Assembly: GCA_023480735.1 (NCBI GenBank)
Contig: JAMCXB010000049.1
Span: forward strand, 1-60,950
From: Bacteroidota bacterium
Lineage (GTDB): Bacteria; Bacteroidota; Ignavibacteria; Kryptoniales; JAKASW01
DNA length: 60,950 bases
Reading direction: 5' to 3'
This document shows positions 19,501-28,350 of the stretch, piece by piece (position 1 is the first letter of the stretch; each line of letters begins with the position of its first letter). Position numbers and translations under genes: made by a program. The notes beneath the pieces were generated by a model that worked only from the letters and a program-made list of their open reading frames with translations, was not told the DNA's origin and did not search any database.

Positions 19501-20575
19501 TCTTGGGACGATAGTATGCGGCCGAGTGCACGCTCGGTACAGCCTGCATCCGTTTTCCCGGCTGCCCGCCCCAGGTTATGAAATAGTAGTCGGTGTCTGA
19601 GTAGTTGTTGATGTAATGAGAAAATGTATTCGATGAAGAGTCGTAGCTCCAGCCCTTCGTTCCCCTGCCGTAAAACAGGACATAGTCGTTCGGGCCGAAC
19701 GTACCGCTTCCGTTTGCGTCATAAACATATATTGCGTTCTCCGTAAGATCGCTCGGACGGGGTGCCGTCGGATCCTTGGGCAGTTCGGTTCCGCCGTTGT
19801 TGTATATCTTAATTGTGCTCAGGTCTACGCCATCGACCGGAACGCCGGCGGCCTTGAGCTCCGAATATGTCAGCTTGTATATCCCGCTCCTGTATACCGA
19901 CATCTTGTACCATGTCCCCTGTGCCAAAACGCTTGAGGTCGCCGTCTTGAGTAAACGCAGCGGCTGAGCTATTACGGCGTTCTTCACCTGCGCATAGTTC
20001 ACAAGCGCACCTGACAATAACAAATCGGTTGGCGTATTTTCCGTCCTCACCCCGCTCCCAACCGATGTCACCTGGAAAACGACTTTCGAGAGGAGCTGAT
20101 AAGAGCCCGACGTACTGTCATATGAATATGGGTAAACCCGTATCATCGCCACGAAATGTTTTCGCTGATCATATGGACGATCGAATGAAACGAACTGCGA
20201 AACCATATTCGGCTTGGTCACCGCGGGATATGCAGGACTACGATAAGGTGCCATCATCTGAACGGTCCTGTAGTCGGTCTGCAGAACCTGCACTTGTATC
20301 TCCTTCGAGAAGACTCCTACCAGGACCGGAATAAACTCCCGGATATAATTGCCACCGGAATTGAATTCAGTTACGACGTTTCCATAGATCAGCTTAAGTC
20401 CCTTGATACCGTTGGCCGTTACGGTGTCGGCTCCTATTGAATCGGGAATTACCTGGATTGTGGTTGAGTTTCCACCTTCTGAAAGTAAGGTTACGGATGG
20501 ACCGCTCTGTGCGAACGCTGTACCCGCGAGAAGAAATGTCAGGACTCCCACCAGGTAAGTCTGCCTTACCATCAT
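16577..20575 (-). CDS. porU: T9SS sortase PorU (C25/gingipain-type cysteine peptidase)
   Basis: PorU is the outer-surface sortase of type IX secretion: it removes the sorting tail of cargo proteins and attaches them to the surface. 1332 residues from the ATG at 20575, chosen for its GGAG 7 bases upstream and the immediate signal peptide (MMVRQTYLVGVLTFLLAG); a start at 20641 would add 22 residues. The central C25 domain runs from about residue 605 to 970. It contains LIIVSAPQFIQQAGGLASWK, the catalytic His in MNFVGHGAF (about H847) and the catalytic Cys in TATCDFG (about C882). The end resembles a sorting domain (VYNYPDPFSNGTAFTF and DRLANGVYLYKV). It would act on cargo such as the products at 874-3480 and 33776-35773. 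The leader carries a possible attenuator. Confidence 0.9.
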   Translation of the reverse strand: MMVRQTYLVGVLTFLLAGTAFAQSGPSVTLLSEGGNSTTIQVIPDSIGADTVTANGIKGLKLIYGNVVTEFNSGGNYIREFIPVLVGVFSKEIQVQVLQTDYRTVQMMAPYRSPAYPAVTKPNMVSQFVSFDRPYDQRKHFVAMIRVYPYSYDSTSGSYQLLSKVVFQVTSVGSGVRTENTPTDLLLSGALVNYAQVKNAVIAQPLRLLKTATSSVLAQGTWYKMSVYRSGIYKLTYSELKAAGVPVDGVDLSTIKIYNNGGTELPKDPTAPRPSDLTENAIYVYDANGSGTFGPNDYVLFYGRGTKGWSYDSSSNTFSHYINNYSDTDYYFITWGGQPGKRMQAVPSVHSAAYYRPKSFTSGVFQDTSMYNLLNSGQDWYGPELVPPNSSGGSSTYLYQNTFYGLDHSQDITYRLALISRSTVGSYNYFNVYESATSTELGTVVGGTVTTTGEFSDQGDYAYQIPVQTFVGTGNLPNDKSSLEIAYNSSWSPAQGYIDWIEILYHRYFQSADDVLDFYGPDTTANVYYSVSGFSSNNVSVFGVTDFSNVEMVQTDSVTNGTAYFGTQTSSGSRKEFYAVGDNGYLSVPTIVSVPNSNLHGELSGADLIIVSAPQFIQQAGGLASWKESHDALSTQVVTTTQIYNEFGCGIPDPTAIRDFLKYAYTNDQLTPSYVILFGSGTYDYKGIAAKDTEFVPPYESNESLNQVNTYCSDDYYVEFNGPLTQTPISMSIGRLSAHDAADADAVVNKIKLYETNPDFGTWRNLITLVADDDVTTGIVNDVGSPGFTSDTQMLEQYIPAQFDLKQIYIALYPTIVSTSGRRKPEAASDIINQINQGTLMMNFVGHGAFNLWSYAHIFEAPVAVPQLTNLNKLALFVTATCDFGLDDNPQEESGAELLVNSPNGGAIGCLSATRVGYESDNSLFDDTFFGDMLVWNAQRVPPRIGDAVFETKQALFSLADAKYNYIGDPTVRLAVPKYEAVIDSLNGESLAQLQEIKALEKLDIKGTVLRADGTVWNDLSDTGIVTIYDSDKPVLIPQWNLSYNFPGSILYRGQISIQGGNFEAQAVIPKDISYSGERGKIELYFGGGGTDGLGYTRNVIVGGTDTTATNNHIAPVINIYFDSRNFRDGDVVSANPTMIVDIHAANGLNLSDAAIGHSLQATFDGQQSVNLAPYYTGKLNSYQDGTVVYPVTTDLSYGEHSVTIQAFDAFNNEAQSSATFDVESNATLSITDVYNYPDPFSNGTAFTFERSDAGGAGEPVNVTIKVFTISGRLIKAIYAYGLTGTFVRIDWNGLDEDGDRLANGVYLYKVIATTIDGEYTSSAIGRMAVVR

Positions 20576-20592
20576 TTGCCGTCTCCAAATAA

Positions 20593-20636
20593 GAAAAAAG
20601 CCGAACCCTGCGCGGACCTTTCGCACAAGAATCGGC
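20593..20636 (-). terminator. Terminator-like hairpin in the porU leader (possible attenuator)
   Basis: In the minus-strand transcript, GCCGATTCTTGTGCG (20636-20622) pairs with CGCGCAGGGTTCGGC (20614-20600) at 14 of 15 positions if G-U pairs are allowed. The loop has 7 bases, and TTTTTTC (20599-20593) follows at once. It lies between a plausible sigma-70 promoter and the porU start codon, only 18 bases before the ATG, so it would have to be read through for porU expression. Confidence 0.5.
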
Positions 20637-20715
20637 AACAAAGGCTCTTCAAAGGTCTACAGCAATATAGTCTTTAAACCTTTAACGAAGTTTCTGCTTG
20701 GCTCCATTTTCGAAG

Positions 20716-20745
20716 AATATAGCGCACAAATATTGGGAGTGTCAA
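20716..20745 (-). promoter_or_regulatory. Sigma-70-like promoter for porU
   Basis: On the minus strand, TTGACA (20745-20740) and TATATT (20721-20716) are separated by 18 bases. The predicted start near 20709 gives a leader of about 134 bases to the chosen porU ATG. Bacteroidota primary promoters can differ from this consensus, so the call rests on the box match only. Confidence 0.45.
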
Positions 20746-21123
20746 GGAAAGATGAAATTAAACTCCTTGAACTGCCACTACCCTTTTCTGTTCCACGGAT
20801 TGATATACAACTCAATCGGGACTACCCGCTGCCGAGTATTCTGGGGAGAAGTTTTCTGTCGCTGGCGGGCAAGGTCGCACTCGGTCCGAGGAGCGTCGCC
20901 TGAAGATGTAAATGACCGCTACTTTTTAGTTTATGGTTAAAGGGTTTCGAGGCGAAGGGAACAAGAGGTAGAAATTCTCAGTATCTTTATTAGCTATCTC
21001 AGCAAGTATGAAATTTCTTTTGCTTCTCCGACCGCTGCCTTCCGTGATTCGCGGAAAGAAGACCGTCTTCATCGGGAATAATGAGCTGCGTCCTTGACTC
21101 CCCACACGAACCCTTTGCGATGT
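20746..21123. other. Gap between rfbC and porU
   Basis: About 380 bases. No gene is supported; the open frames here are short and have no ribosome binding sites. A weak stem (CTTCCG / CGGAAAG) near 21040-21060 might end rfbC transcription. Confidence 0.35.
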
Positions 21124-21675
21124 TCAGAAATAATCCGCGTCTTTGTCAAACTTCGGAAGAGCCTTGTCTTTGCTTGAGACGACGGGATTGGAGACTTTCC
21201 AGTCTATCGCGAGCTGGGGGTCGTTATACAGCACGCCGCGTTCATCCTCGCGCGAATAATACTCATCGACCTTATAAACAACTTCAGCCTCTTCCGAAAG
21301 CGTGGAGTAGCCGTGCGCAAATCCCTTCGGGATGTAGAGCGACTTCTTGTTCTCTTCGGAGAGAACCACCCCAAACCACTTGCCGAACGAGTCCGACTTT
21401 CTCCTCAGGTCGACGGCGACATCGAACACCTCTCCTCTTATACATCTCACGAGCTTCGACTGTTCGCTTGGATCTGCCTGAAAATGGAGCCCGCGTATTA
21501 CCCCTTTGGTGGACCTTGAATGGTTGTCCTGTATGAATTCTTCCTTGATACCGACCTTCTCAAATTCGTTCGAGCGGTATGTCTCCATGAAGAACCCGCG
21601 TTCATCGTTGAAGACGTACGGCGTAATTATTATTAATCCCTCGGGGGCTTTGATGTTGGTAAAAGTAAAGGTCAT
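21124..21675 (-). CDS. rfbC: dTDP-4-dehydrorhamnose 3,5-epimerase
   Basis: Converts dTDP-4-keto-6-deoxyglucose to dTDP-4-keto-L-rhamnose in the cytoplasm, for surface polysaccharide. 183 residues, the usual length. Visible family motifs are FNDERGFFMETYRSNEFEKVG, FIQDNHSRSTKGVIRGLHFQ (with the catalytic His in RGLHFQ), VRCIRGEVFDVAVDLR and LYIPKGFAHGYSTLSEEAEV. No other rhamnose genes are in the window, so the pathway is presumably completed elsewhere. The bases upstream are A/T-rich with near-repeats of TTCGAAAT and no clear promoter. Confidence 0.93.
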   Translation of the reverse strand: MTFTFTNIKAPEGLIIITPYVFNDERGFFMETYRSNEFEKVGIKEEFIQDNHSRSTKGVIRGLHFQADPSEQSKLVRCIRGEVFDVAVDLRRKSDSFGKWFGVVLSEENKKSLYIPKGFAHGYSTLSEEAEVVYKVDEYYSREDERGVLYNDPQLAIDWKVSNPVVSSKDKALPKFDKDADYF

Positions 21676-21793
21676 AGTTCCTCATTTTTGATTTCGAATT
21701 TCGGATTTGATGGTTACGTTATGATTAGAATTCTCAAATTGTGCATTCATAATTCCAATTCGAAATCCGAAGTTAGCCATTCGAAATTGCTTT

Positions 21794-22285
21794 TCAGTCC
21801 TTCATGTTTATGAATTGCAGGGGAATTCCCACATTCTGTCCCTTGAGCATCTTTATGACTTCCTGCAGGTCATCTATCTTCTTTCCCGTCACGCGCACTT
21901 GCTCTTCTTGTATAGCCGCCTGGACTTTCAGCTTCTGGTCCTTTATGAGCTTAACGATCTTCTTCGCGGTTTCCGTATCGATACCTTCCTTTATGGATAC
22001 CTCCCGCTTCACATGACCCTGTGAAGTCGGTTCGACAGGCTTCGGCTGGAGGACCTTCGGATCGACCTTCCGCTTTATCATGTGGGTCATGAGCATGTCC
22101 ATGACCGCATCCATCCTCATCTCATGCTCGGCCACGACGCGGATTACTTTTTCCTTCTTGTCCAGGTTTACCTCCGCGGGTGAACCCCGGAAATCGTAAC
22201 GGGTGGCAATCTCTTTCTTAGTGTTGTTGATCGCGTTGTCGACTTCCTGCAAATCGACCCGATTGACAATGTCAAATGACGGCAT
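21794..22285 (-). CDS. yajQ: YajQ-family nucleotide-binding protein
   Basis: 163 residues from MPSFDIVNRVDLQEVDNAIN, the standard family start; an ATG at 22309 would add 8 residues. The conserved pieces IATRYDFRGSPAEV, EHEMRMDAVMDML and DTETAKKIVKLIKDQKLKVQ are all present, and the length is normal. Members have been reported to bind nucleic acid and, in some bacteria, cyclic di-GMP; the role here is not known. It is followed by rfbC and preceded by a toxin-antitoxin pair on the same strand. Confidence 0.9.
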   Translation of the reverse strand: MPSFDIVNRVDLQEVDNAINNTKKEIATRYDFRGSPAEVNLDKKEKVIRVVAEHEMRMDAVMDMLMTHMIKRKVDPKVLQPKPVEPTSQGHVKREVSIKEGIDTETAKKIVKLIKDQKLKVQAAIQEEQVRVTGKKIDDLQEVIKMLKGQNVGIPLQFINMKD

Positions 22286-22374
22286 CCTTACTCCGGCTTT
22301 TTGAGTCAAAAGTCAAAGGGCAAAATTCAAAAGTAGGCTGCACTTTTGACCTTTGACTTTTGAATTTTCACTTT

Positions 22375-22641
22375 TCAGGGGAAATAGCGATAAATCTCTC
22401 TTCGGTGCAGCACCCGGTAGAAGGCAACTGTGTCTCCACGAAGTTCTATGCCTATTCGATATGAACCCATCCGAATGCGATAGAAATTCTTGTACCCTGA
22501 GAGTTTCCTGATATGTTCAACTCCCGCTATAGTTGAAAGGGCGGGTATCACTTCAAAAGCTTCATCATAAACGGCGTCTCGTGCATCGGAGGGCAGGGAT
22601 TCAAGATCCTTGAGAAAGGTCCTTTTGTAGAGAACCCTCAT
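22375..22641 (-). CDS. RelE/ParE-family toxin
   Basis: 88 residues. The fold is recognisable from YKRTFLKDLESLPSDARDAVYD, the hydrophobic strand YKNFYRIRMGSYRIGIEL and the end AFYRVLHRREIYRYFP; the basic Arg/Tyr residues in these strands are typical of RelE-type mRNA interferases. The start ATG overlaps the antitoxin stop by 4 bases (ATGA), as usual for such pairs. The inferred activity is ribosome-dependent mRNA cleavage or gyrase inhibition, blocked by the partner. Confidence 0.85.
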   Translation of the reverse strand: MRVLYKRTFLKDLESLPSDARDAVYDEAFEVIPALSTIAGVEHIRKLSGYKNFYRIRMGSYRIGIELRGDTVAFYRVLHRREIYRYFP

Positions 22642-22853
22642 TTCTCTTTTGAAATATGGCGCGCCAGCCTTTTGGCTTCTTCAATATCCAGTTCCTCATC
22701 ATCAGCTACCTCCTCCATCGCCTTTCCTAACCCGGCGTCCAACAGGAGGTTTTCAACCTTCTTGAATGTCGAATAGTCTATTACAACGGCCTCGGGCTTC
22801 CCGTCTTTATCAACGATGTATGATTTCGCGATATCCATGACTTTTCGTCTCAC
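22638..22853 (-). CDS. Antitoxin of the RelE/ParE pair
   Basis: 71 residues (or 66 from the ATG at 22838, MDIAKSYIVD). The N-terminal half (SYIVDKDGKPEAVVIDYSTFKKVENLL) is typical of Phd/YefM-like antitoxins that bind the operator. The acidic, helical C-terminus (EEVADDEELDIEEAKRLARH) would wrap the toxin. The ATGA overlap with the toxin gene couples their translation. A MITE copy lies 61 bases upstream of the first ATG. Confidence 0.8.
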   Translation of the reverse strand: MRRKVMDIAKSYIVDKDGKPEAVVIDYSTFKKVENLLLDAGLGKAMEEVADDEELDIEEAKRLARHISKEK

Positions 22854-22913
22854 TCCTCACTGATATGATAATCAAGCGAAGGACCAATTTCAACCACGCA
22901 AGGCTTCGCGTCG

Positions 22914-23036
22914 TAACCCCTCACTTATGGTTTCTCGCCAAGCCGCATACGAGCTCGCAAAGCGAACCGCTCGTCAACATTTCTTTGCGTTCTTGGCGCC
23001 TTTGCGAGAGAAATAACCCTTTCAGTGAGGCATTAC
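22914..23036 (+). mobile_element. MITE-like element, copy A (123 bp)
   Basis: Begins TAACCCCTCAC and ends GTGAGGCATTAC (imperfect terminal inverted repeats). It is flanked by TTCGCGTCG (22905-22913) and TTCGCGTCA (23037-23045), 8 of 9 identical. It has the longest interior of the three copies; B lacks 8 bases of it and C lacks 20. It lies between valS and the antitoxin gene, so it did not break a gene. No coding capacity. Confidence 0.85.
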
Positions 23037-23140
23037 TTCGCGTCAAATTCCAGATTCCTCCTCCGAACGCACTTAAGTATCCGGCTGCAAATCCCGCTTC
23101 GCGGCTGCGCCCCGGAGCGGTTTCGCGCATTGGGGCTTCG

Positions 23141-25810
23141 TCATTTTATTGAAACGTAATTCTCTTCCAGTTTTGCCAGGCTCAGCCTCATTGAATCGAG
23201 TTTCGTTTTCTCTTTTTCGATAACCTGTGCCGGTGCACGTTGTATGAATTGTTCGTTGCCGAGTTTCGATTCGATGCCGGCGATGGAACCTTTTAATCTG
23301 GTTATCTCTTTCTCGAGCCGATTCTTTTCCGCATCGACGTTTATCAAGCCTTCGAGCGACACGAAAATCTCTGTCCCCCGCACGACGGCGCTGGCCGAAG
23401 TCGACGGTTTATGAAGATTATAGCCGATGCTGAGGGACTCTACCTTTGCCAGACGCCTGATGTAGGACTGATTCGTGGAAATCACTTCGAGTGTCTCTTC
23501 ATCCTTCGGTTTCATGATGACTTCCACCTGGACATTCACAGGCACGTTCGCTTCTTTCCGCATCGCGCGAATGGAAGTTACTAGCTCCTGCACCAGCTCC
23601 ATCTCCGCTTCGACTTTCTCATTGATGAAGCGAATCTCCGGTTCGGGAAAATCGGCGACCATTACGCTGCCGCGATGCACCGGGTCTATGAGGCTGTACA
23701 TCTCCTCGGTGATAAACGGCATAAAGGGATGCAGCAGTTCAATTGCAGTCTCAAATGTAGAGACTGCATTGGCGAGTATTATGGCGCGCGTTAACTCCGC
23801 ATCCTCTCCGGAAGCTGTAATCGGCTGGGTCAACCGGTCCTTTATCATTTCGACGTACCAGTCACAGTAGTCATGCCAGATGAAATCATATATGATCTTC
23901 GTGGCATCGTTGACACGGAAATTATTGAGCGCTACATTCAAATCGCGGATGGTGTGATGAAGCCTGCTTACGATCCATTTGTCGGCGAAGTCGAATACCG
24001 AACTGTCGGGCGCCGAAGTCACGCCCAGTTTATCCCGGTTCATCAGTAGGAATCGTCCTGCATTCCAAATCTTGTTCGCGAAGTTCCTTCCCATCTCACA
24101 TTTGGTGCTTTCGAACAGGACATCCTGGCCGAGAGGAGCGAGGTAGAGGATGGTGAACCGCAGGGCGTCCGCGCCGTAATCTCTAATCACGTCCAGCGGA
24201 TCCGGCGAATTCCCGAGCGATTTGGACATTTTCCGCCCCTGCATGTCTCTGATCACGCTCGTGAAGTAGACGTGTTCAAACGGAACTTCCTTCCTGAATT
24301 CGAGACCCGACATAACCATCCTTGCGACCCAGAAGAAGATGATATCCGGCGCGGTGACAAGCGTATCGGTCGGATAGAAAAACTTCAGATCGGCAGTTTC
24401 TTCCGGCCATCCGAATACGGAGAACGGCCAGAGCCAGGACGAGAACCACGTGTCGAGGACGTCTTCATCCTGGCGGTATGAATTGCCGCCGCAATTCTTG
24501 CACGGCTTCGACGGCTGGGTCGTGGTGACTTCAAGTTCGCCGCAGCCGTTACAATACCAAACGGGAATCCTGTGTCCCCACCACAATTGCCGGCTGATGC
24601 ACCAGTCCCGGATGTTCTCCATCCAGTGTTCATAGGTCTTCACCCAGCGTTCCGGGTAGAATTTTATCTTCCCTTCGCGGACGGCTTTCAATGCCGGTTC
24701 GGCAAGCGGTTTCATCTTCACAAACCACTGGTCGGAGAGGTACGGCTCAATTATTGTGTGGCACCTGTAGCACTCGCCGACGCTCAGCTTGTAGTCGCTG
24801 ATCTTCTCGACCAAACCTAGAGCCTGAAGATCCTCAATGACCTGCTTCCGCGCCTTGTATCGATCGAGGCCGCGGTACTTCTCCGGAGCATTCTCGTTGA
24901 TTCTCGCCGAGACGTCCAGCACGATTATTTTTTCGAGGTCGTGGCGGCCGGCTACAACAAAGTCGTTCGGATCATGGGCTGGCGTTATCTTCACCGCTCC
25001 GGTGCCAAACTCCTTGTCGACGTACTCGTCGGCAATGATCTTCATCTTCCTCCCGACAAGCGGAAGGACCAGATTCTTTCCGACCATATGCTTGTAACGT
25101 TCGTCGGAAGGATTGACGGCCACTGCCACGTCGCCGAGCATCGTTTCTGGCCTTGTCGTGGCAACGACTATATGTCCGCTGCCGTCTTCCAGGGGATACC
25201 TGAGGTAATACAGCTTACCGTCCCGCTCCTGGTATTCGACCTCATCGTCGCTAATCGCCGTATGATCCTTCGGGCACCAGTTGACGATATATTTCCCGCG
25301 ATAGATCAAGCCCTTCTCGTAAAGGCGGACAAACACTTCCTGCACGGCGTGTGACAGACCTTCGTCCATAGTAAATCTCTCGCGCGTCCAGTCGCAAGAT
25401 ACTCCGAGCTTCTTCAGCTGCCTGATTATCGTGCCACCATATTCTTCCCGCCACTTCCAGACCAGCTCCAGGAACTTCTCTCTACCAAGCGCATGCCGGT
25501 CTTTTCCTTCCTTGATCAGACTCTTCTCGACTACGTTCTGAGTGGCTATCCCTGCGTGGTCGGTCCCGGGCACCCAGCATGCCTCATAACCTTTCATCCT
25601 CTTCCAACGGACAAGAACATCCTGTATCGAATTGTTCAGGACATGTCCCATGGTCAATATGCCGGTGATATTCGGCGGCGGGATTACAACGGTGAAAGGT
25701 TTCTTTTCCTTGTTTGGTTTAGATTCAAACAGTTTATTGTCGAGCCAGAACTTATACCATTTCTCCTCGACTTCGGATGGTGAATACGCCTTGGGGATTT
25801 CTCTATTCAT
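23141..25810 (-). CDS. valS: Valyl-tRNA synthetase
   Basis: Charges tRNA-Val in the cytoplasm. 889 residues, normal length. The class I signatures are present: [18 protein letters not shown] (HIGH-type motif) near residue 45 and [14 protein letters not shown] (KMSKS) near residue 530. The editing domain has [17 protein letters not shown]. The C-terminus is the usual coiled coil ([19 protein letters not shown]). The ATG at 25810 overlaps the stop of the M23 peptidase gene (ATGA), so the two are translationally coupled. Confidence 0.97.
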   Translation of the reverse strand: MNREIPKAYSPSEVEEKWYKFWLDNKLFESKPNKEKKPFTVVIPPPNITGILTMGHVLNNSIQDVLVRWKRMKGYEACWVPGTDHAGIATQNVVEKSLIKEGKDRHALGREKFLELVWKWREEYGGTIIRQLKKLGVSCDWTRERFTMDEGLSHAVQEVFVRLYEKGLIYRGKYIVNWCPKDHTAISDDEVEYQERDGKLYYLRYPLEDGSGHIVVATTRPETMLGDVAVAVNPSDERYKHMVGKNLVLPLVGRKMKIIADEYVDKEFGTGAVKITPAHDPNDFVVAGRHDLEKIIVLDVSARINENAPEKYRGLDRYKARKQVIEDLQALGLVEKISDYKLSVGECYRCHTIIEPYLSDQWFVKMKPLAEPALKAVREGKIKFYPERWVKTYEHWMENIRDWCISRQLWWGHRIPVWYCNGCGELEVTTTQPSKPCKNCGGNSYRQDEDVLDTWFSSWLWPFSVFGWPEETADLKFFYPTDTLVTAPDIIFFWVARMVMSGLEFRKEVPFEHVYFTSVIRDMQGRKMSKSLGNSPDPLDVIRDYGADALRFTILYLAPLGQDVLFESTKCEMGRNFANKIWNAGRFLLMNRDKLGVTSAPDSSVFDFADKWIVSRLHHTIRDLNVALNNFRVNDATKIIYDFIWHDYCDWYVEMIKDRLTQPITASGEDAELTRAIILANAVSTFETAIELLHPFMPFITEEMYSLIDPVHRGSVMVADFPEPEIRFINEKVEAEMELVQELVTSIRAMRKEANVPVNVQVEVIMKPKDEETLEVISTNQSYIRRLAKVESLSIGYNLHKPSTSASAVVRGTEIFVSLEGLINVDAEKNRLEKEITRLKGSIAGIESKLGNEQFIQRAPAQVIEKEKTKLDSMRLSLAKLEENYVSIK

Positions 25811-27567
25811 CGAACTTTCACTTTCGAATCCACGATTCGTTCATTGCCAGCGTTGTCCGCCACGACGACCGTTATTCTCTTCTGCCGCCGCAACAAGCCG
25901 GCATCGACCTTACACACTGCCGCATGTTTGTCGACATCATATTCGCAGAAGTAGTTTTTCTTGCCAACCTTCAACAAGATGTCGTCCGCACTTATTCCTG
26001 ACAACCTGTCTGCTACCTTAAAATATACAAAAACTCTGTTAAACTCATTCGGCGCAACGGATCGGTAGAATGGATTTCTTCTCGAAACTCTGATCCTATC
26101 GACGATCGGGGGTACATTATCCCGCAAGAGCGTGAAGTCACCGGTTCGATAACCTACATCGGCTGTTAATATCTTTCCGTCGTTCCTGCAAGGAACGTAG
26201 CTCCAACCGTGCCTCAGCTTCCTGTAGAGCCGGAGTCTTGCATCATCTACCTTCCACAACACTCTGAGTTTCTTTCTCAATGGCTCGTCTGTCGGTTCAA
26301 TTTGGAATGAGTCGGGAAATTGCTGCCGGACAGCGACATCGATCTGTTTCGTGAAGCAATTGGCCGGGAATTCAATTGTGAGAGAGGATGAGGGCCTGAT
26401 AGTCCTTTGCTCAAACGGCAAAGGCACTGGCGGGTCACTTTCAAGCGAACCTTTCGCGATCATCTGTGACTTTGGAATATTCAGCACAAACTCGCCTGAG
26501 ACTGCCGCTTCGTTGCCGTCTTCATCTTTAACTGTGATCTGGTATGTGTGAACGCCGTTTGCAAACCTCTGATCGACAAGCCCGCTAAGCGGCGAACTCG
26601 GCGTGAAGACCGAAAAAGGAATAGCCCTGTTGACGCAAAGCATGTAGTAGGTCTTGTAGCCGCGCGAGAGCTGAAGATCTACGAGAGAAGCGACATCGAG
26701 ATAATCGTCGGCGTCGATGCGTGTCAGATTGAGTGAGATGAAACTCTTCCCGTCAATTTTGAGAGCAATGTGCTTCGGCGGTCTTTTGAAATTGTCGCGT
26801 CCATAGGAATCGGCTGCGTGGACAATAAAATAAAACGGTTCGTTAATATCAAAATTTTCCTTCGCACGATATTCGCCGCCCGCTTTCGATACACTGCTGA
26901 CTTCGACTTTTCCGGAATTGAACTCTCTTACGGCTACGTTGAATATCCTGGGCGTTCTGTAACCGATTACATCCAGGGATTTATGAATAAGCGGGTCTAC
27001 ATACGAGTAGTTCTTGCCGTGAATCTCAAAATGGAGATGCGGCCCGCCGACGCCCGTGGCACCGGTACGTGCTATGATTTCGCCGCGGCGAAATCTGATC
27101 TCACCCGGTTGAAACCGGAGCCGAACCCCGTACTTACCTTCACTTTTCTGTGCCGCTTCGACCTTCTCCTGTATTTTCTTCGAGAATTGAGAAAGATGCC
27201 CATAAAGGGTGAATGTGGAATCGTCATGCCTGAGCAGAATCATCCTGCCGTATCCGTATGGAGAAACTGAGACACGGTACACAAATCCGGATTTTGCCGC
27301 ATAGACTGGATAGCCGATTTTCCCGTTAGTGGAAATGTCTATGCCGCCGTGGAAGTGCGTCTCGCGGTAGTCGGCAAAGCCGGAGTTTATCTGGTGTGAA
27401 GCATCCGTCGGGAAACGGTATGACTCATTTGCCGGATTTTGTAAGAGTGTCCCGAAAGTCCCCGCATAACAAAAACTGGACGCGAGAAGAAAGAAAGCGG
27501 TAAGCCTGACCGCTGCGCTAGCCCGCCCCAAACCGGCGAACCGGATGACAACCGAGATGCGCCGCAT
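25807..27567 (-). CDS. M23-family metallopeptidase (LytM-like), exported
   Basis: 586 residues with a basic, hydrophobic signal region ([17 protein letters not shown]). The zinc peptidase core sits early: [10 protein letters not shown] (first metal ligands) and [14 protein letters not shown] (the HxH motif), with [20 protein letters not shown] and the [11 protein letters not shown] strand between them. The ~400 residues after it are beta-rich and resemble carbohydrate- or wall-binding modules, but I cannot name them. The expected activity is cleavage of peptide cross-links in peptidoglycan in the periplasm. It starts 2 bases after the FAH-family hydrolase stop and overlaps valS. Confidence 0.88.
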   Translation of the reverse strand: MRRISVVIRFAGLGRASAAVRLTAFFLLASSFCYAGTFGTLLQNPANESYRFPTDASHQINSGFADYRETHFHGGIDISTNGKIGYPVYAAKSGFVYRVSVSPYGYGRMILLRHDDSTFTLYGHLSQFSKKIQEKVEAAQKSEGKYGVRLRFQPGEIRFRRGEIIARTGATGVGGPHLHFEIHGKNYSYVDPLIHKSLDVIGYRTPRIFNVAVREFNSGKVEVSSVSKAGGEYRAKENFDINEPFYFIVHAADSYGRDNFKRPPKHIALKIDGKSFISLNLTRIDADDYLDVASLVDLQLSRGYKTYYMLCVNRAIPFSVFTPSSPLSGLVDQRFANGVHTYQITVKDEDGNEAAVSGEFVLNIPKSQMIAKGSLESDPPVPLPFEQRTIRPSSSLTIEFPANCFTKQIDVAVRQQFPDSFQIEPTDEPLRKKLRVLWKVDDARLRLYRKLRHGWSYVPCRNDGKILTADVGYRTGDFTLLRDNVPPIVDRIRVSRRNPFYRSVAPNEFNRVFVYFKVADRLSGISADDILLKVGKKNYFCEYDVDKHAAVCKVDAGLLRRQKRITVVVADNAGNERIVDSKVKVR

Positions 27568-27569
27568 CC

Positions 27570-28253
27570 TCAGCTGATCACGACATCGAGCGAAGCGTGG
27601 CCGATGAGTTCGGCATGCAGCTTATCTCCGTGATTCAGCTTCGCAACTCCTTCCGGTGTCCCCGTAAAAATGAGGTCACCACGTTCGAGTGTAAACAGCT
27701 GCGATATGAAGGCAATGACCTCTTCGATCTTGAAGATCGTGTTCTTGTAGCTCCCTTGCTGACGCAGTTTGCCATTGACTGTCAGACTCAGTTCCAGCGA
27801 ATTGAAATCGACTCCATCGACCGGAACCGCGTTCGAAATGGGCGCCGAGCCGTCAAACCCTTTGGAAATCAACCACGGATTCCCGGCATTCTTCAGTTCC
27901 GTCTGCAAATCGCGAAGCGTTAGGTCAAGTCCGATTCCCATCGCGGCTATATATGAGCGCGCGTCTTCCTTGCGAATCTCTTTCCCCTCTTTTCCGATGA
28001 CAAAATAGACTTCGGTCTCGTGATGCAGGTCAGCCGTCATCGCGGGAATACTCACCTTCGCACCGTCATGCACGATCGCGCTCGATGGCTTCATGAAAAC
28101 CACCGGCCTCTGCGGCACATCGGATTTCATTTCCGCGGCATGCTTCGCGTAGTTCTTGCCTATACAAAATATCTTCGGTACAACGATATCTTCTCCGCCG
28201 GAGGCGGACCCGCCTTTGCTGGAGCTGGTTTTGGTAAGATGCACAGTTTTCAT
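27570..28253 (-). CDS. Fumarylacetoacetate hydrolase family protein
   Basis: 227 residues from the ATG at 28253; a frame to 28334 would add a leader that reads through a hairpin and is unlikely. Family marks are IFCIGKNYAKHAAEM, RPVVFMKPSSAIV, HHETEVYFVIGKEG (metal-binding Glu residues) and FTGTPEGVAKLNHGD. Members hydrolyse or decarboxylate 2-oxo acids such as acylpyruvates with Mg2+. The substrate is not readable from sequence or neighbours. It is probably transcribed with the M23 peptidase and valS genes. Confidence 0.9.
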   Translation of the reverse strand: MKTVHLTKTSSSKGGSASGGEDIVVPKIFCIGKNYAKHAAEMKSDVPQRPVVFMKPSSAIVHDGAKVSIPAMTADLHHETEVYFVIGKEGKEIRKEDARSYIAAMGIGLDLTLRDLQTELKNAGNPWLISKGFDGSAPISNAVPVDGVDFNSLELSLTVNGKLRQQGSYKNTIFKIEEVIAFISQLFTLERGDLIFTGTPEGVAKLNHGDKLHAELIGHASLDVVIS

Positions 28254-28306
28254 GTGATGAATATAAAAGAGGGTGGCGTTTCGTTCAAGAATGCCCGAGA
28301 GCCAGA

Positions 28307-28335
28307 GTTGCGGGGGAACTGAGCTCCCCCGCAAC
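28307..28335. terminator. Perfect 11-bp hairpin after the OPT transporter gene
   Basis: GTTGCGGGGGA and TCCCCCGCAAC pair perfectly around ACTGAGC. It lies 16 bases past the OPT stop on the minus strand and 54 bases before the FAH-hydrolase ATG. There is no T run on either side, so it may stabilise an RNA end or mark a processing site rather than terminate by itself. Confidence 0.5.
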
Positions 28336-28350
28336 CCCGGGATTTCTTTC

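Noticed and set aside
22311-22374. Inverted AAAAGTCAAAGG / CTTTGACTTTT stretches upstream of yajQ considered as a terminator or operator
   Set aside because: The pairing is imperfect and built from a simple repeated hexamer; it looks like spacer DNA.
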